DNA from: Pseudonocardia sp. MH-G8
GTDB taxonomy: Bacteria > Actinomycetota > Actinomycetes > Mycobacteriales > Pseudonocardiaceae
NCBI RefSeq assembly: GCF_002262885.1
Contig: NZ_NKYF01000022.1
Span: 62,001 to 126,000, forward strand
DNA: 64,000 bases
Direction: 5' to 3'
Part shown: positions 62,896 through 64,000 of the stretch, piece by piece
Layout of the letters: each line of letters starts with the position of its first letter
Numbering within the stretch: position 1 is the stretch's first letter
The notes under the pieces: model-generated
What the model saw: the letters and a program-made list of their open reading frames with translations, nothing else
Databases searched by the model: none
What the model was told of the DNA's origin: nothing
Made by a program: the position numbers and the translations under genes

Positions 62896-63709
62896 GTTCG
62901 AGCTCCGGGGCGAGGTAGCGGTCGAGGCCGTAGCGGTTGTGCTCGTCGATGAGCAGCCGCGTGTAGGGGTGCCGGGGCGCGCGCAGGACGGCGTCGGTGG
63001 CGCCCCGCTCGACGACCTCGCCGTCGCGCAGCACCACCACCTCCTCGCACAGTTGCGCGACGACGGCGAGGTCGTGCGACACGACGACGAGCGCGAGCCC
63101 GATCCGCTCCCGCAGGTCGGCGAGCAGGTCGAGGATCTCGGCCTGCACGGTGACGTCCAGGGCGGTGGTGGCCTCGTCGGCGATGAGGACCTGCGGGTCG
63201 AGCGCGATCGCGGCGGCGATCACGACGCGCTGCAGCATGCCGCCGGACAGCTCGTGCGGGTACTGCCGCGACACGCGCTCCGGGTCGCGCAGGTGCACCG
63301 CGGTGAGCAGCCGCAGCGCTTCGGCCCTCGCCGCGCGGCGCCCGAGCCGCCTGCCCACCCGCAGGACCTCGGCGACCTGCGACCCGATCCGCAACGACGG
63401 GTTGAGGAACGCGCCCGGGTCCTGGAAGACCGCGCCGATCCCGCGGCCGCGCAGCTCCCGCCACCGGGGTTCGGTCAGCGTCGCGGTGTCGCGGCCCAGC
63501 AGCGTGACGCGCCCGCCCGTCATCTCCAGCGGCGCGGGCAGGATGCCGAGCGCCGTGCGGCAGGTCAGCGTCTTGCCGCTGCCGGACTCGCCGACGATGC
63601 CGAGCGCGCCGCCGGCCGGCACGTCGAACGAGACGCCGCGCACGAGCTCGCTGCCCGACCGCGGGTCGTGGACGTGCAGGTCGTGCACGGAGAGCACGGA
63701 ATCGGTCAT
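62885..63709 (-). CDS. ABC importer ATPase, DppD/OppD type
   Basis: A 274-residue ATPase: Walker A GESGSGKT, Q-loop AVFQDPGAFLNP, signature ELSGGMLQRVVIAAAIA, Walker B VLIADEATTALD, H-loop VSHDLAVV and the terminal HPYTRLL motif. ATG at 63707-63709 overlaps the permease stop (ATGA). It pairs with the DppF-type ATPase to form the asymmetric nucleotide-binding dimer of the importer. Confidence 0.92.
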   Translation of the reverse strand: MTDSVLSVHDLHVHDPRSGSELVRGVSFDVPAGGALGIVGESGSGKTLTCRTALGILPAPLEMTGGRVTLLGRDTATLTEPRWRELRGRGIGAVFQDPGAFLNPSLRIGSQVAEVLRVGRRLGRRAARAEALRLLTAVHLRDPERVSRQYPHELSGGMLQRVVIAAAIALDPQVLIADEATTALDVTVQAEILDLLADLRERIGLALVVVSHDLAVVAQLCEEVVVLRDGEVVERGATDAVLRAPRHPYTRLLIDEHNRYGLDRYLAPELEHAG

Positions 63710-64000
63710 CGGGTGCCAGCCCCTTTCGCGTGTGCGCGGCCGGCCGCGCCCTCGGTGTCGCGGAGCGCGTCGGCCAGCAGGTTGAAGGCCCACACGGTCA
63801 GCATGATCAGGACGGTGGGGATGAGCGGTGCGTACGGCCGGAAGGCGAGGTAGCCCAGGTCGGAGGCGAGCACACCGCCCCAGGTCGGCGCCGGCTGCTG
63901 CACTCCGATCCCGAGGAACGTGAGGCTGGAGACGACCACGAAGCCCGCGGCCATCGTGTTGGCGAGCGCGATCGCGACCGGCGGGAGCACCTGCGTGACG
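63706..64000 (-). CDS. ABC importer permease, DppC type (5' part outside window)
   Basis: The last 97 codons or so of a peptide/nickel-type permease: VVSSLTFLGIGVQQPAPTWGGVLASDLGYL is the conserved DppC segment just after the EAA region, followed by a final membrane helix (PTVLIMLTVWAFNLLADALRD). The stop at 63706-63708 overlaps the next ATPase start. The gene continues past position 64000, where the remaining permease and binding-protein genes should lie. Confidence 0.88.
   Translation of the reverse strand, partial: VTQVLPPVAIALANTMAAGFVVVSSLTFLGIGVQQPAPTWGGVLASDLGYLAFRPYAPLIPTVLIMLTVWAFNLLADALRDTEGAAGRAHAKGAGTR

Overview
The window comes from a high-GC actinobacterium, probably a Pseudonocardia-like member of the Pseudonocardiaceae. 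This is an inference from the very GC-rich third codon positions, many GTG starts, a SARP/NB-ARC/TPR regulator, an F420-type luciferase-like oxidoreductase, a mycothiol-dependent-isomerase family protein, a fused isobutyryl-CoA mutase and mycobacterial-style VapBC. Most genes are chromosomal catabolic, transport and regulatory genes in short operons with 1-4 nt overlaps. Convergent gene pairs are often separated by long, nearly perfect hairpins without T tracts.

Layout. 0-5.3 kb: a LacI-type regulator (running off the left edge) diverges from MFS transporter, aldehyde dehydrogenase and GMC oxidoreductase genes, with a LacI-type palindrome between them. 5.3-9.8 kb: a large SARP-type regulator, then 1 kb of gene-free, repeat-rich DNA. 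9.8-14.3 kb: two tandem imine-reductase-like genes, a DUF3140 protein, an F420-type oxidoreductase and an epoxide hydrolase. 14.4-17.2 kb: a DesK/DesR-type two-component operon that begins with a degenerate kinase. 17.3-22.5 kb: a LacI regulator co-transcribed with a complete binding-protein ABC importer. 22.5-29 kb: VapBC, AraC and LysR regulators, two MFS exporters, a metal-receptor-like protein and an unusual 20-bp-periodic repeat array. 29-39 kb: icmF, a phosphotransferase, an MDMPI-type protein, GNAT, PhoD-type phosphatase, ROK kinase, DoxX-like and VOC proteins.

39-47.4 kb is the most unusual stretch. An extremely acidic repeat protein, a ParA-type ATPase and a PadR-like winged-helix protein form a module bracketed by two closely related 62-bp palindromic elements in direct orientation. 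Next to it, on the other strand, is a compact operon of three hydrolases: a metacaspase with four C-terminal 44-residue repeats, a winged-helix/subtilisin fusion, and an alpha/beta hydrolase of lipase type. All three lack signal peptides. Together they look like an intracellular protease-cascade or conflict system that I cannot match to a named one.

48.0-55.8 kb is a decayed island behind a tRNA gene with a CAT anticodon. It holds three paralogous excisionase-like HTH proteins, two integrase fragments in opposite orientation, a remnant of a DUF6262-type transposition accessory gene, small ICE-type proteins, and cargo (epoxide hydrolase with TetR; SDR with an XRE-family regulator). 55.8-64 kb: a RibD-like reductase, an HSP90-family ATPase translationally coupled to a large helical-repeat protein, then a flavin monooxygenase with a peptide/nickel-type ABC importer that runs off the right edge.
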